From NCBI RefSeq assembly GCF_900109135.1, contig NZ_FNYT01000010.1:1-64000 (forward strand): 64,000 nt of DNA, written 5' to 3'. The stretch is from Trichococcus ilyis (GTDB lineage Bacteria; Bacillota; Bacilli; Lactobacillales; Aerococcaceae). Under the pieces are notes generated by a model. It had not been told where the DNA came from. It searched no databases and saw only the letters and a program-made list of their open reading frames with translations. The translations under genes and the position numbers were made by a program. Shown here in pieces: positions 35,526 through 46,571 of this stretch. The stretch's first letter is position 1, and each line of letters starts with the position of its first letter.

Positions 35526-38306
35526 TCAGGCTTCTTCCTGCACGAGGGCTTCCGGATATTCGGATCTCACAATATCCGCGCAACGTCTGCATAGGGAAGT
35601 CGCATCCTCGATTTGTCCGACCTCTTCCTTGATGGCACGGCATCTTTCGCATGTTTCGCCATGTGCGTGCTCCACCAGAACGGCAAGATGATCGAACGGC
35701 ACCGCTTCGGCTGGAGCAGCTGCCAATTCATTGACATCGAGATGCGAAACGATGAATAATTGCTCCAGATTCGCATCCAAAGAGTCGAACAGCGCTTTTG
35801 TTTCCTGGTCCACGAACAGCGACAGATGCGCCTCAAAAGATTTTCCGATCGTCTTCTCATTACGCGCAACTTCCAGTGCTTTCAATACCGCATCACGGAT
35901 ATCCATGAATTTTTCCCATTGGCCCAAAATTTGGGACTGGTCTTCGCGGATGCTGATTTCCGGCAATTCAGCCAATTGTGCGTACTGCTCCTCTTCTTTC
36001 AGGAAACTCCAGATTTCTTCCGTCGTGTGCGGGATGATCGGGGTCAAAAGTTTGGCCAACTTGACCAACACTTCGTAAAACACAGTCTGCATCGCGCGTC
36101 TTTCTGCATTATCCGCTTTTTCGATATAGACGACATCTTTGGCAAAATCAAGATAGAATGCCGACAGATCAACCGTGCAGAAGTTCATGATCGTTTGGTA
36201 GATGGTCGAGAACTCGTACTCTTTATAGGCTGTCACGCAAGTTTCAACAACTTGATCCAAGCGCGCCATCATGTATTGATCGACGCTGCGCAGCTCTTCG
36301 TAGGCCACTGCATGCTCCTTCGGTTGGAAATCTTCCGTATTCCCGATCAGGAAACGCATCGTGTTGCGGATTTTGCGGTAAGTTTCGGAAACTTGCTTCA
36401 GGATGTCGTCGCTGATCCGGACATCGGATTCATAGTCGACACTGGATACCCATAGGCGGATGATGTCCGCGCCCATGTTCTTGACGACTTTTTCCGGCAG
36501 GACCGTGTTGCCCAACGATTTGCTCATTTTGCGGCCTTCCCCATCCAAAACGAAACCTTGCGAAAGGACTGTTTTGTAAGGTGCAACTCCGTTGATCGCA
36601 ACGCTGGTCGTGATGCTCGAGTTGAACCAACCGCGGTACTGATCGGAACCTTCCAAGTACATATCGGCAGGGAAGGTCAGATCTTCCCTTGCGCGCAGCA
36701 CAGCTTCGTGCGAGGAACCGGAATCGAACCAAACGTCCATGATGTCCATTTCCTTCGTGAATTCCCCGTTCGGACTGCCCGGATGCGTGAACCCTTCAGG
36801 AAGCAAGTCTTTTGCTTCCCGCTCGAACCACACGTTCGATCCGAATTCGCCGATCAAGGTTGCGGCATGATCGATTGTTTCCGGAGTGATGATCGGTTCG
36901 CCATTCTCCGCATAGAAGATCGGCAACGGCACGCCCCAAACTCGTTGGCGGGAAATGACCCAGTCGCCGCGGTCGCGGATCATGTTGAACAATCTGACTT
37001 TGCCGGACGGATGCAGCCATTCGACATTGTCGATTTCGTCCAGGATGTCCTGACGGAATTTATCGATGGAAGCGAACCATTGCGGCGTCGCGCGGTAAAT
37101 GACCGGTTTCTTGGTGCGCCAATCATGCGGATAGCTGTGGACGAAGAAGTCCAGCTTCAGCAGCGCGCCTTTTTCAGCCAGCAGATCAGTGATCAGTTTA
37201 TTGGCTTTGTCGTAGAATACGCCTTCGAAACCTGGTGCTTCAGCTGTGTAGCAACCTTTGTTGTCGATCGGGGACAGTACTTCCAGGCCATATTTTTTGC
37301 TGACGAGATAGTCGTCCTCACCGTGGCCTGGAGCGGTATGGACCAGCCCAGTACCGGCTTCAAGCGTTACATGGTCCCCTACCATTACTAAGGCTTCGCG
37401 ATCATAGAACGGGTGTTGGGCTGTCATATACTCCAACTCCGAACCTTTCAGTTCCTGCAGGACTTCCACGGATTCCCATCCAATCGCTTCTTTGACCGTA
37501 CCGATCAATTCCTTGGCGACAACAAATTTCCTGCCGTCAGCGGATACAACCACATAGTCGAAATCAGCATTTACGGAAATGCCCAAGTTCGCCGGCAAAG
37601 TCCAAGGTGTGGTCGTCCAGATGACGAAGGCGGTGTCGTTGTCCAAGATCCCTTTGCCGTCCTTGATCTGGAAAGCCACATAGATGGAAGCGGACTTCAC
37701 ATCTTTGTATTCGATTTCGGCTTCCGCCAGCGAGGATTCGCTGGATGGCGACCAGTAGATAGGCTTCAGGCCTTTATAGATGTAGCCTTTTTCCGCCATC
37801 TTCCCGAACACACGGATTTCGGCTTCTTCATATTTCGGCAACAGCGTCACGTATGGATTTTCCCAATCGCCTGCGATGCCCAAACGTTTGAAGACGGTTC
37901 TCTGTCCGTCGATCTGTTTCCAAGCATAATCTTCGCATAACTTGCGGAATTCAGCCAGGCTCATCGCCTTGCGGTTCACGCCTGTGTTCGTTAGGGCTTG
38001 TTCGATCGGCAGACCATGTGTATCCCAACCCGGAACGTATGGAGAGCGGAATCCGGACATGGACTTCGAGCGGACAATGATGTCCTTGCTGATTTTGTTC
38101 AGGGCATGTCCCATGTGGACGGCGCCATTGGCGTAAGGAGGGCCGTCGTGCAGGACAAAAGTCGGTTTGTCCGCATTCAGTTCTTGTCTTTTTGCATAGA
38201 TATCCTTTTCTTCCCAATCCTTCTGCCATTCCAATTCACGGACAGGCAAATTAGCTTTCATCGGAAAAGCTGTTTTTCCCAAGTGCAGCGTATCTTTCAT
38301 TTTCAT
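35526..38306 (-). CDS. ileS: Isoleucyl-tRNA synthetase
   Basis: The 926-residue class I synthetase charges tRNA-Ile. HIGH is HMGH at residues 64-67 after [11 protein letters not shown], and KMSKS is in [12 protein letters not shown]. The CP1 editing domain contains [11 protein letters not shown], and a C-terminal zinc site is visible as CERC and CRRC. The ATG at 38306 has GGGAG nine bases upstream; the longer frame to 38423 runs into the T-box. It is the last gene of the division cluster. Confidence 0.98.
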   Translation of the reverse strand: MKMKDTLHLGKTAFPMKANLPVRELEWQKDWEEKDIYAKRQELNADKPTFVLHDGPPYANGAVHMGHALNKISKDIIVRSKSMSGFRSPYVPGWDTHGLPIEQALTNTGVNRKAMSLAEFRKLCEDYAWKQIDGQRTVFKRLGIAGDWENPYVTLLPKYEEAEIRVFGKMAEKGYIYKGLKPIYWSPSSESSLAEAEIEYKDVKSASIYVAFQIKDGKGILDNDTAFVIWTTTPWTLPANLGISVNADFDYVVVSADGRKFVVAKELIGTVKEAIGWESVEVLQELKGSELEYMTAQHPFYDREALVMVGDHVTLEAGTGLVHTAPGHGEDDYLVSKKYGLEVLSPIDNKGCYTAEAPGFEGVFYDKANKLITDLLAEKGALLKLDFFVHSYPHDWRTKKPVIYRATPQWFASIDKFRQDILDEIDNVEWLHPSGKVRLFNMIRDRGDWVISRQRVWGVPLPIFYAENGEPIITPETIDHAATLIGEFGSNVWFEREAKDLLPEGFTHPGSPNGEFTKEMDIMDVWFDSGSSHEAVLRAREDLTFPADMYLEGSDQYRGWFNSSITTSVAINGVAPYKTVLSQGFVLDGEGRKMSKSLGNTVLPEKVVKNMGADIIRLWVSSVDYESDVRISDDILKQVSETYRKIRNTMRFLIGNTEDFQPKEHAVAYEELRSVDQYMMARLDQVVETCVTAYKEYEFSTIYQTIMNFCTVDLSAFYLDFAKDVVYIEKADNAERRAMQTVFYEVLVKLAKLLTPIIPHTTEEIWSFLKEEEQYAQLAELPEISIREDQSQILGQWEKFMDIRDAVLKALEVARNEKTIGKSFEAHLSLFVDQETKALFDSLDANLEQLFIVSHLDVNELAAAPAEAVPFDHLAVLVEHAHGETCERCRAIKEEVGQIEDATSLCRRCADIVRSEYPEALVQEEA

Positions 38307-38334
38307 TATCGGAAACTCCCTTTTCATGATTTTT

Positions 38335-38586
38335 TCTACAAAAAAAGACCCGTCTCCAAAAGGGACGAAGTCTTCGTGGTACCACCCAAATTCAAAGCGA
38401 CAACGGCCGAAATCGGCTGTCATGCTTCCTCTTGCAAACCGTTAACGCTGCTCAGGCGACCTTTTTTACTTCTGTCTGTTCAAAAAGATTCTCATGGAGG
38501 ATCCTGGAAAAAGAGGGACTTATTGGCCTTCCACCATACGCCAATTCGCTGAAAGTGTCTTTTTTTCGGGTGTTCCATTCTTCAAT
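38335..38586 (-). promoter_or_regulatory. T-box riboswitch of ileS, specifier ATC (Ile)
   Basis: On the minus strand TTTGGGTGGTACCACG (near 38375-38390) precedes a terminator, GTCCC with GGGAC-type pairing, that ends in seven T (complement of 38340-38346). The distal stem is TTGGC/GCCAA, and ATC occurs in AGGATCCTCC at the specifier position, matching the gene. Confidence 0.9.
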
Positions 38587-38592
38587 AATTAG

Positions 38593-38621
38593 ATTCTACT
38601 TGTTTTCTTCCGGAATTTCAA
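38593..38621 (-). promoter_or_regulatory. Promoter of ileS inside the end of divIVA
   Basis: TTGAAA (complement of 38616-38621) and TAGAAT (complement of 38593-38598) are spaced by 17 bases. The -10 box overlaps the divIVA stop codon. Confidence 0.65.
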
Positions 38622-39258
38622 TAGCTTCCAATGCAGCTGCGGCAAGTTTCTCTTCCGCTCTTGCTTCTTCAGCCAGTCTTCCGCCGACTTCGAATTCGGC
38701 GGCATCATCTGAATTTGCGACCAAGTCATCGATGATGCGGGTGCGGTTGGACAAGACTTCATTCAAAGTGGGTGTTGACACTTGGCCTTCCGGGGAAGCG
38801 TTCAACAGATTGTTCCACTCATCATTCATGATGAGGTTCAGTTGGGACTCAACAAGCAGCTGCAGCTTCTGTTTGAAATTGCGGCTTTCCTTGCGGACCG
38901 CATCCGTCTCTTCATTAATTTTTGTGGCTTTTCCGGCCGCTTCCTGCAACAGGCGATCCGCACTTTTTTCAGCTTCAAACAAGATGATTTCAGCCTCTTT
39001 GCGCGCATTTTCTTTCAGTCTGTCGGCGGCATCCTGCGCCACGACGATCGACTTGTTCAGGGCATCCTGCAAGTTGCTGAAATGCTGCAGTTTTTCTTCG
39101 GCAAATTTCAGTTGTTTTTGCAGATCTTTATTTTGTTTGATGACTTCTTCAAATTCTTTGGTGACTGCATCCAAAAAGTCGTTGACTTGTTCTTTGTCGT
39201 ACCCTTTAATTTTGACAGGGAATTCCTTGTGTTGAATGTCTAATGGAGTCAAGCTCAT
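38596..39258 (-). CDS. divIVA: Cell division protein DivIVA
   Basis: The 220-residue protein has the N-terminal membrane-curvature domain (MSLTPLDIQHKEFPVKIKGY) and long coiled coils (EFEEVIKQNKDLQKQLKFAEE and beyond), ending in an acidic tail. It marks poles and septa and recruits partner proteins. Its place between ylmH and ileS is the standard Firmicutes order. Confidence 0.96.
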   Translation of the reverse strand: MSLTPLDIQHKEFPVKIKGYDKEQVNDFLDAVTKEFEEVIKQNKDLQKQLKFAEEKLQHFSNLQDALNKSIVVAQDAADRLKENARKEAEIILFEAEKSADRLLQEAAGKATKINEETDAVRKESRNFKQKLQLLVESQLNLIMNDEWNNLLNASPEGQVSTPTLNEVLSNRTRIIDDLVANSDDAAEFEVGGRLAEEARAEEKLAAAALEAIEIPEENK

Positions 39259-39288
39259 CTAATACACACCTTTCGTTCTTGTCATTCT

Positions 39289-40068
39289 TTATTTATACAA
39301 TACGCCAAACTCGACGCGCCATTTGTCTTTTTTGGACTTGCCCTCAATGGCTTTGATCTGGATCCTTCCGTAACCGCGGATGGACACGATGTCCAAAAGT
39401 CCCAATTCGAAATCAGGCCGTTCGAAAACTGCCCAGTTCAATTTCACTTTTCCGCCGGTCACCAACTCTTTGGCCCGTTGCCGCGAAATATTGTAAATCG
39501 CAGCAATGACTGTATCCAGCCTCAGCGAACTGACCGTGTCATGCACGATCGTCCAATCATCGATAGGGGTGATCAGATCGGTATAGGAGCGGCCCTCAAG
39601 CCGCACACTGACCTTGCCGATCTTGGTGACCTGGGCATGCACGTACCCGGCTATATTCGACGCCATCAGGAATTGCCAGCGCGTGCCGTCAGACAAAATG
39701 TCGCCGAAAAGTTCCCTTTTCATGCCGGTTCCGGTCAAAGTGCCTAGGATTTTGCCGTGAGTCAAGCTGGCAAATTTGGACGGGTAGACGACTTCCGTAA
39801 GCTCTATTTCGAAATCGCTTTGGGTCGGGCTGAAATATTCGGGGCAGATGATCGCCCGCTTGCGTTCAGCCGCTTCATACCCCCCATAGAAATGGACATG
39901 GACCTCGCCTTTTTTCCCGACCAGCATCTCAATGATGTACTGCTGCCGGGGATCCAGGAAATCCGTCAGATACGGTGTATAGGTTTCCTCAGCTTGCGTA
40001 ATCCAAGACTGGGCATTGTCGATGAACGACTGCTCTTCCTTGCGGAAATGTTGATAAACTTCTTGCAT
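39289..40068 (-). CDS. ylmH: RNA-binding S4-domain protein YlmH
   Basis: The 259-residue protein has an N-terminal and central alpha-beta region (EMLVGKKGEVHVHFYGGYE) and a C-terminal S4 RNA-binding domain (LDTVIAAIYNISRQRAKELV). YlmH homologues have been linked to stalled large-subunit rescue as well as division. It lies between yggT and divIVA in the division cluster. Confidence 0.93.
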   Translation of the reverse strand: MQEVYQHFRKEEQSFIDNAQSWITQAEETYTPYLTDFLDPRQQYIIEMLVGKKGEVHVHFYGGYEAAERKRAIICPEYFSPTQSDFEIELTEVVYPSKFASLTHGKILGTLTGTGMKRELFGDILSDGTRWQFLMASNIAGYVHAQVTKIGKVSVRLEGRSYTDLITPIDDWTIVHDTVSSLRLDTVIAAIYNISRQRAKELVTGGKVKLNWAVFERPDFELGLLDIVSIRGYGRIQIKAIEGKSKKDKWRVEFGVLYK

Positions 40069-40107
40069 GCGAATCCCTCACTTTTTCGTTTGATGAAAAA
40101 ATGTCCG

Positions 40108-40395
40108 TCAATTCAGCACTCTGATCAGGAACAGGATGACGACCTGCGCTCCGTATTCCACCAAATTCAGGAACAGGATGCCCGCCACCACACTGAAGCT
40201 CACCATGCCTACAGAGGGGATCAGTCTTCTGAATATGTCCAGGTAAGGCTCCACGATGCTGGCGATGATATAGCCGAATTTGGAGGTTCTTGCTCCCGGC
40301 AACCAACTCATCAATGCGTACACCAACAGGATAGTCGAATAGGCCGAAATGCTCCAACGGATTATCTGTAACAGTCCAATCAATAATTGTGTCAT
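40108..40395 (-). CDS. YggT family membrane protein (YlmG)
   Basis: The 95-residue protein has two hydrophobic segments (YSTILLVYALMSWLPGA and VGMVSFSVVAGILFLNLV) and the conserved PYLDIFRRLIP stretch. It is a small division-cluster membrane protein whose exact role is unclear. It lies 12 bases after sepF. Confidence 0.92.
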   Translation of the reverse strand: MTQLLIGLLQIIRWSISAYSTILLVYALMSWLPGARTSKFGYIIASIVEPYLDIFRRLIPSVGMVSFSVVAGILFLNLVEYGAQVVILFLIRVLN

Positions 40396-40407
40396 TATGT
40401 TTCCTTT

Positions 40408-40881
40408 CTAGTAAAACGAACGCTCTTCTTCCAGTGTTTCGGCTAGTGCGCCTTCGACGCCTACTGAAGCGGGGGTGCATAAAAAAATTTCATCGCCGAC
40501 GCGTTTGATTTCTCCGCCGATTGCATACACCGTTCCCGTCAGGAAATCCACGATCCGTTTTGCCTGTTCCGCATCGATCCGCTTGAAATTAAGCAGGACT
40601 GCCTGATTCCGCAAAAGGTTGTCGGCAATCTTTTCCACTTCGGAATAGACTCTTGGCTCCACGACATGGATGCTGGCTTTTTCGGTCATCGCTTGCTGAT
40701 TCATGGGAATCACCTTTGCTTTCGTCGATCTTTTTTGGGTGCTCCGATAAGACGGAGCTTCTTCCTCATTGCGCTCGGATCTGCGGACGGGAACGAATGC
40801 CGTTGGTTCAGCGACTTCCTCATATCCGTCCTCCTCATCTTCAATGACGAAGTACTTTCGGAATAAATCTTTCAGACCCAT
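40408..40881 (-). CDS. sepF: Cell division protein SepF
   Basis: The 157-residue protein has an N-terminal amphipathic membrane helix (MGLKDLFRKYFVI), an acidic linker and the C-terminal DUF552 domain (LRNQAVLLNFKRIDAEQAKR, FLTGTVYAIGGEI). It tethers and bundles FtsZ. The ATG at 40881 has GAGGTGA upstream; the ATG at 40893 would put residues before the membrane helix. Confidence 0.95.
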   Translation of the reverse strand: MGLKDLFRKYFVIEDEEDGYEEVAEPTAFVPVRRSERNEEEAPSYRSTQKRSTKAKVIPMNQQAMTEKASIHVVEPRVYSEVEKIADNLLRNQAVLLNFKRIDAEQAKRIVDFLTGTVYAIGGEIKRVGDEIFLCTPASVGVEGALAETLEEERSFY

Positions 40882-40904
40882 AAGACCCCTCACCTCTTCC
40901 TAGT

Positions 40905-41588
40905 CTACGCTTCTGTTTCGGCAAAAAATGCCGAGCCGACACGTACGAAGGTCGACCCTTCGGCAATCGCTGTCGGATAATCTTGGCTCATGCCCATGCT
41001 TGTCTCTGTGCAGGGGGCATGCATCAAGTTCAACGCCGCTACTTGCTCTTGCATCCTTTTCAGATCCTTAAAGCATTGATGCAACTCCACGTCTGTAGCA
41101 TCAATGGGTGCCATCGTCATCAATCCGACAACGATGATATTCGGTAAACTTTCCAGGCTCTTGATGAAAGGGATTGCCTCGGACACGGAAAGCCCATGTT
41201 TGGAACTTTCACCCGTAACGTTGACTTGCACGAAGCAAGAAACAGGCTTTTCCGCCCGTTCATTGATTTCTTTTGCCAATGAAGGGCGATCCAGGGCATG
41301 GAAGTAGGCGATGCGGTTGATCACCTGCTTCACTTTCCTTGTCTGGAGAGTGCCTATATAGTGCCAGACGATGTCTTCCTGAGGAAGGGCTGCTTGCTTT
41401 TCGATCAGGCCCTCCAGACGGTTTTCCGCAAAATGGCGGTATCCCAAGCGGTACAATTCTTCCACTTGTTCAACCGGTCTCGTCTTCGTGACGGCAATGA
41501 CGGTCACGTCTTCCCGGTTGCGGCCGACCGCCGAGCAGGCCGCTTCCACAGTCGACTCCACTATCCGGCAGTTCTTTTCGATGGTCAT
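40905..41588 (-). CDS. PLP homeostasis protein, YggS/YlmE family
   Basis: The 227-residue protein has the alanine-racemase-like barrel that binds PLP, with the lysine in VIAVTKTRP and conserved HFAENRLEG, HYIGTLQTRKVK and GMSQDYP. It balances free PLP. It overlaps the division cluster between ftsZ and sepF; its neighbour YlmD (a peptidoglycan-editing factor) is not found between them. Confidence 0.94.
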   Translation of the reverse strand: MTIEKNCRIVESTVEAACSAVGRNREDVTVIAVTKTRPVEQVEELYRLGYRHFAENRLEGLIEKQAALPQEDIVWHYIGTLQTRKVKQVINRIAYFHALDRPSLAKEINERAEKPVSCFVQVNVTGESSKHGLSVSEAIPFIKSLESLPNIIVVGLMTMAPIDATDVELHQCFKDLKRMQEQVAALNLMHAPCTETSMGMSQDYPTAIAEGSTFVRVGSAFFAETEA

Positions 41589-41590
41589 GC

Positions 41591-42880
41591 TTATCTGCGT
41601 CTCTTGCGGAAGAATGGTGGTGTATCCAGGGAATCCTCTCCACCGTTTCTTTCCTCTTTTTGTTCATGATAACGTGGATAATTGTCTTCTGCTTGTTTCA
41701 CCGGGAATGCTTCCGGTTCCGTTTCGGATTGGGCAGGAGCTTGCTCTCTCACGCTCGTATCCCTGCGGATATCCCAATCACCGAACAGATCCTTGGCTGG
41801 CTTTTCTTCCGCCTTTTCGCTCGGAACATACTTTTCTTGGTAGGAAATAGGCGTGTTGCCTACTTCTTTGCGCCCTTTGAAAGCACTCCCTCCGCGATTA
41901 GCGGTTTTTTTTTCATCTTTTTTTTTGTCGTCGATCCCTGTAGCGATGACTGTGACGATGACTTCGTCGCCCAAGTTTTCATTGATGGATGTACCGAAGA
42001 TGATGTTCACTTCGGATGTTGAAGCTTGCGCTACGATATCGCTCGCATCCTGTGCTTCGAACAAGGTCAAGTCCGATCCGCCGGTGATGTTCAGCAAGAT
42101 CTGCTCGGCGCCATCGATGGAAACTTCCAGCAATGGGGAAGAAATGGCTTTTTTGGTTGCTTCAGCCGTACGGTTTTCGCCGGATGCGATACCGATACCC
42201 ATCAGGGCTGAACCTTGGTCCTTCATGACGGTCTTCACATCAGCGAAGTCCAAGTTGACGTATCCTGGAGCTGTGATCAGGTCAGAGATCCCTTGAACCC
42301 CTTGACGCAACACATTATCGGCTTCACGGAACGCTTCCAACATCGGCGTCTTTTTGTCGACGATTTCCAAGAGGCGATTGTTGGAGATGATGACCAATGT
42401 ATCGACGTTCGCTTTCAATTCAGCGATCCCTTCAGCTGCGTAACGGCCTCTTTTTGGCCCTTCAAAAGTGAACGGACGCGTAACGACACCGACAGTCAAA
42501 GCCCCAAGGTCTTTGGCGATCCTGGCTACGATAGGGGCTGCACCTGTACCGGTACCGCCGCCCATTCCGCAAGTGACGAAGATCATGTCTGCGCCGGCTA
42601 AAGCTTCAGCGATTTGTTGTTCGCTTTCTTCTGCAGCTTTGCGGCCCACTTCCGGAACCGAACCTGCGCCCAAACCTTTTGTCAATTTAGGTCCGAGTTG
42701 GATTCTTGTTTCTGCTTTTGACGCATTCAAGGCTTGCGTATCCGTATTGGCAACGATGAATTCCACGCCTTGCACGCCTTCTTCGATCATGCGGTTCACG
42801 GCATTGCTGCCCGCTCCACCGACACCGATCACTTTAATTTTTGCCCCATCATTCATGCTTGAATCGAATTCCAATTCCAT
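41591..42880 (-). CDS. ftsZ: Cell division protein FtsZ (tubulin homologue)
   Basis: The 429-residue GTPase forms the division ring. It has [13 protein letters not shown], the GTP-binding [11 protein letters not shown]7 loop [11 protein letters not shown], and the variable linker ending in the conserved tail [11 protein letters not shown], which binds FtsA, SepF and EzrA. It is preceded by AGGAGG and lies 44 bases after ftsA. Confidence 0.98.
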   Translation of the reverse strand: MELEFDSSMNDGAKIKVIGVGGAGSNAVNRMIEEGVQGVEFIVANTDTQALNASKAETRIQLGPKLTKGLGAGSVPEVGRKAAEESEQQIAEALAGADMIFVTCGMGGGTGTGAAPIVARIAKDLGALTVGVVTRPFTFEGPKRGRYAAEGIAELKANVDTLVIISNNRLLEIVDKKTPMLEAFREADNVLRQGVQGISDLITAPGYVNLDFADVKTVMKDQGSALMGIGIASGENRTAEATKKAISSPLLEVSIDGAEQILLNITGGSDLTLFEAQDASDIVAQASTSEVNIIFGTSINENLGDEVIVTVIATGIDDKKKDEKKTANRGGSAFKGRKEVGNTPISYQEKYVPSEKAEEKPAKDLFGDWDIRRDTSVREQAPAQSETEPEAFPVKQAEDNYPRYHEQKEERNGGEDSLDTPPFFRKRRR

Positions 42881-42924
42881 TTCATTTCCTCCTATTTCAT
42901 ACCATTCTTTTATGTTCAGTGTGA

Positions 42925-44241
42925 TTATTCAAATAAATTATTGAACCAGCGTTTCAATTTCCCGACCAGGCTTTCTTCATAATGGACCTCATCAGCATAG
43001 GTCTCGTTTTCGAAGGCCGGCTCTTCTACGACTGGCGGTTGTTTTGCAACTTTGGATTGCATTGGGATCACTTTGCCTGCCGACTGCACTTTCCCTTTGG
43101 CAACGCGGTAAATGTCATCCAGACCGGCCACATATTTGATCAGTCCGATGCTAGTGGCGTAAATCGGATTGCGCATTCCCATCTGTTCCGGAATGTACAG
43201 TTTGACGTTGATTTCGAAAATTTCTTTCGCCAAATCGACTACACCCGGCAAGGCCGCTGCGCCTCCGGTCAGAATGATGCCGCCGGGAAGATCGCGCGCT
43301 TCGACTTTGTCCAAGGCGCGTTTGATGTTTTCGAAGATTTGCACCAGGCGGGCTTCGATGATTTCGGACAGATATTTCTCATCGACTTTCACCGGTTCTT
43401 CTTTTCCGATCGTTTCGACAGGGAAAAACTCCTCATCGGATGTGTCCTCGGAAATGGCGTAGCCGTATTCACGTTTTACGCGTTCCGCGTTCTCCAATGT
43501 TGTATTCAAAATGATGGAAATGTCCTTGGTCACCAGGTCGCCGCCCTCGGGATCGACAAACGAAAATTTCAATTGATCGTCATGCATGACAGACGCGCTC
43601 GTTTGGCCGCCGCCCATGTCGATAAGGATGGTCCCGAAGTCACGCTCGCCTTTGTTCATGGCTACGCTTGAAATGGCTAATGGCTGCACAACCATATCTT
43701 CGATCTGCAGACCCGCTTTCTCCACACAACGCTTGATGTTATGGATGATCGTTTTTGGACCCGTGATCATGCTTGCGTACAGTTCGAGACGGACACCGAT
43801 CATGCCTCGCGGATCCCTGATGCCGTCGAACCCATCCACGATGAACTCTTCGGGGATGACGGAAATGATTTCTCTTTCCGGCGGCACCGAACGGACTTTT
43901 GCCGCAGCAAAGACGTTCTGGACATCCTTGTCGGTTATTTCCTTGTTTTCGCTTGAGACTGCATACATCCCGTGGCAAGGTTCGATGCTGATTTGATTGC
44001 TTGGTATGCCTACGATGACGTTGGAAATCTGAATATTGGCTTTCCTTTCAGCTTGACTGACTGCACTGCGGATCGATTCGACCGTTTCATCGATATCAAC
44101 GATGACGCCCCGGCTAAGACCTTTGGAAATTTCATTCCCGACTCCAATAATGTTCATTTGATCTTTCACATATTCTGCTACTACTACTTTTATTGAAGTG
44201 GTTCCAATATCTAGACTGACGTATATTCCTGAATTCTTCAT
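42925..44241 (-). CDS. ftsA: Cell division protein FtsA (actin-like)
   Basis: The 438-residue ATPase tethers FtsZ to the membrane. It begins [20 protein letters not shown], has phosphate loop [11 protein letters not shown] and adenosine loop [11 protein letters not shown], and ends in the amphipathic helix [14 protein letters not shown]. The ATG at 44241 matches family N-termini, although GGAGG is 13 bases upstream, further than usual; earlier in-frame starts have no site. Confidence 0.97.
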   Translation of the reverse strand: MKNSGIYVSLDIGTTSIKVVVAEYVKDQMNIIGVGNEISKGLSRGVIVDIDETVESIRSAVSQAERKANIQISNVIVGIPSNQISIEPCHGMYAVSSENKEITDKDVQNVFAAAKVRSVPPEREIISVIPEEFIVDGFDGIRDPRGMIGVRLELYASMITGPKTIIHNIKRCVEKAGLQIEDMVVQPLAISSVAMNKGERDFGTILIDMGGGQTSASVMHDDQLKFSFVDPEGGDLVTKDISIILNTTLENAERVKREYGYAISEDTSDEEFFPVETIGKEEPVKVDEKYLSEIIEARLVQIFENIKRALDKVEARDLPGGIILTGGAAALPGVVDLAKEIFEINVKLYIPEQMGMRNPIYATSIGLIKYVAGLDDIYRVAKGKVQSAGKVIPMQSKVAKQPPVVEEPAFENETYADEVHYEESLVGKLKRWFNNLFE

Positions 44242-44426
44242 GGTTTTATTGAAACCTCCGTTTGACATAATGGCTTGTGTAAACATCCGCATTGCTCCGA
44301 AAAATCCATCGGTTGTCGATGCGTGATGCCAGAAAGCTATACCTTATCATTTTATCATAATAACTCTTCATTTACGAAGATTTTTACAAATAATTCTATC
44401 AGAAGGAAGTCTGATAAAACTTCTTC

Positions 44427-44465
44427 AATCCCTCAACAATGATCGAAATCATTGTTCAAGGATTG
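44427..44465 (-). other. Hairpin between divIB and ftsA
   Basis: AACAATGAT (44435-44443) pairs with ATCATTGTT (44448-44456), with outer AATCC/GGATT pairing. No T-run follows in the minus direction, so it may attenuate or stabilise rather than end the transcript. Confidence 0.5.
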
Positions 44466-44493
44466 ACTGCAAGTCAATCTTGATTTTCCCGAC

Positions 44494-45435
44494 TCATTCC
44501 GGTTGAACGGCGGAATCGGCCGGAACGGACGCAGCTTCCGTTGTTGGTGCAAAAGGAGTAAAGTAAACGCCGACTTCAAGGTCGATGACTCCTTTGGCTT
44601 CACCCAACTGGCTCACGATATCCGGGTAATACAGTATCTTCTCGGCGAATGAGGGCAGGATGGCTCTCACTTCATTGCCGTCGTTCATGTATACCGTGAT
44701 CGCATAGGGGTTTTCTTCCGTTCCGGTGTATTTGATTTCGGAAATGCTGTTCTGGACACTGTCCGTCAATTGCATGTATTGTTCGAGCAGATCATCCAGA
44801 TTCTGATTCATTTCGAAACTTGTGATGATCGGATTGTTGCCGATCGGGACCTTCAGTTCCGTATTCGCCACCGTTCCATTTTCCAAAACATTATAGTAAC
44901 TGCCTTCTGAATAAACATAGGCAATCGTTTCGTGTTCCGTGACGTGGATCGTGACATCATTCAAACCGCGCAGCGTCACTTCCGCCTTTCTGATTTGCGG
45001 TAAGGCATTGGTGACGAACGCATCGATTTTTTCGTCATCCCAGACTGCCCCCAAAGCGGTCACTTTCCCGGTGATGTGACTGGCATCGATGATGCTCTGT
45101 TCCGGTACAGCTTCTGCCCCTTCCACATAGATGTCCTTGACCTTTCCGTAGGGGGAAATCAGAAAGCCGCAAGCGGTCGCGCCTGTCAAGAAAACGAGAT
45201 ACCAAACGAAATAACCCGGCTGCTTTTCATCTTTGCTGGCTTCGGGAAGATCCTTTCTTCTTTTCCGATTCGACCTTCTCACTTCCAGGAAACGTTGCAG
45301 GCCGGAAATCTTTGTTGCCGGTTGCTCTCCCTGTTCCTGACGCTGCCTTTCCAACTCAGCAGCCGCGCGTTGCCAAGGAGTCCCTTCAGTCGAACTCTTC
45401 CTGTTCAGCCTTTGTCGGATTTTTCCGAAAACCAT
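44494..45435 (-). CDS. divIB: Cell division protein DivIB/FtsQ
   Basis: The 313-residue protein has a basic cytoplasmic end of about 75 residues, one transmembrane segment (YFVWYLVFLTGATACGFLI), a POTRA domain (VKDIYVEGAEAVPEQSI) and the FtsQ/DivIB beta domain. It is part of the FtsL-DivIC complex at the septum. It lies between murG and ftsA. Confidence 0.93.
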   Translation of the reverse strand: MVFGKIRQRLNRKSSTEGTPWQRAAAELERQRQEQGEQPATKISGLQRFLEVRRSNRKRRKDLPEASKDEKQPGYFVWYLVFLTGATACGFLISPYGKVKDIYVEGAEAVPEQSIIDASHITGKVTALGAVWDDEKIDAFVTNALPQIRKAEVTLRGLNDVTIHVTEHETIAYVYSEGSYYNVLENGTVANTELKVPIGNNPIITSFEMNQNLDDLLEQYMQLTDSVQNSISEIKYTGTEENPYAITVYMNDGNEVRAILPSFAEKILYYPDIVSQLGEAKGVIDLEVGVYFTPFAPTTEAASVPADSAVQPE

Positions 45436-45453
45436 CTGGCCGCCCTCCCTTCC

Positions 45454-46569
45454 TTACTTCCTCAAATCCATGATGACTTCGATGATCCGGTCTGAAGCGT
45501 CCGTTATGCCCATCCGTTTTGCCTGGAAAGCCATTTCTTTGCGCGCCGCTTCATGCATCATCAGATTGTCGATGGCTTCGAACAAGGTTTGTGCCTGCAG
45601 ATCCTTCTCGAGGATCATTTCGGCTGCCCTATTCTTCACCAAGCTTTCCGCATTTTTTTGTTGATGGTTATTCGTCACATAAGGGCTTGGGATCAGGATA
45701 CTCGGCAAGCCCAGAGCCATCACTTCCGTCAATGTGGTCGCACCGCTGCGGGATACGATCAGATCGGTCCGCTTGAAAAGCTTCGGCATGTCATGGACAT
45801 AGGGCAAAATCCGGATGTTGTCCAACCGGTCCGGAAGTGCGCTTATTTGCTGCTCCACCTTTTCATAATGGACTTCGCCGGTAGCCAACAGCACTTGGTA
45901 CGGTTTGTTCTTGAAGAGCGGATAGGCTGATACGAAGGATTGATTCAGTTTTGCCGCTCCGCGGCTGCCCCCGAAAATCAGGACAGTAGGCAAATCCTCC
46001 TTCAATCCATACTCTTTCAGGTCGGCACTTTCCTTCAAAGAGGCGACTTCCTGCGCTCGGGGGTTGCCGGTGAAGACAATCTTTTCCGGATAAGCGGCGA
46101 AATCTGCGCGGGCATCCTCGAAGCAAATGCAGATGCGGTCCACAAATCGGCTCAAAAATTTATTGGTGACGCCAGCGACCGAATTCTGTTCATGGATGAT
46201 CGCCGGAATGCCTAGTTTGGATGCAGCGTAGAGGACCGGTGCACAAACGTAGCCGCCTGTCCCGATTACGACATCCGGTTTGAATGCTTTGATGATTTTC
46301 TTCGAGTCCGAAATGCTCTTGAACATCAAGTAGACGGTCTTGAGGTTCTCGGGCGACAGGCTCCGGCGCAGACCCTGGATCTTGACGGATCTGAAAGCAA
46401 CGCCGGCTTTCGGTACAATCGTGCTTTCCAGACCGCGCTCCGTGCCCACGTAAAGGAATTCACTGTCAGGATATTTTTCTTTGATTCGGTTCATCAGGGC
46501 TAAAGCCGGATAGATATGCCCACCCGTCCCGCCGCCGGATAATACTATTCTCATAAGTTTATGGGTCAT
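45454..46569 (-). CDS. murG: UDP-GlcNAc:undecaprenyl-PP-MurNAc-pentapeptide GlcNAc transferase
   Basis: The 371-residue peripheral membrane enzyme makes lipid II from lipid I. It begins with [19 protein letters not shown] after five extra residues, with GGTGGH the donor loop; later marks are [11 protein letters not shown]-type and [13 protein letters not shown] for UDP-GlcNAc binding. The ATG at 46569 has a GGAAGG site nine bases upstream, so the extension may be real. It follows murD by two bases. Confidence 0.97.
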   Translation of the reverse strand: MTHKLMRIVLSGGGTGGHIYPALALMNRIKEKYPDSEFLYVGTERGLESTIVPKAGVAFRSVKIQGLRRSLSPENLKTVYLMFKSISDSKKIIKAFKPDVVIGTGGYVCAPVLYAASKLGIPAIIHEQNSVAGVTNKFLSRFVDRICICFEDARADFAAYPEKIVFTGNPRAQEVASLKESADLKEYGLKEDLPTVLIFGGSRGAAKLNQSFVSAYPLFKNKPYQVLLATGEVHYEKVEQQISALPDRLDNIRILPYVHDMPKLFKRTDLIVSRSGATTLTEVMALGLPSILIPSPYVTNNHQQKNAESLVKNRAAEMILEKDLQAQTLFEAIDNLMMHEAARKEMAFQAKRMGITDASDRIIEVIMDLRK

Positions 46570-46571
46570 GC

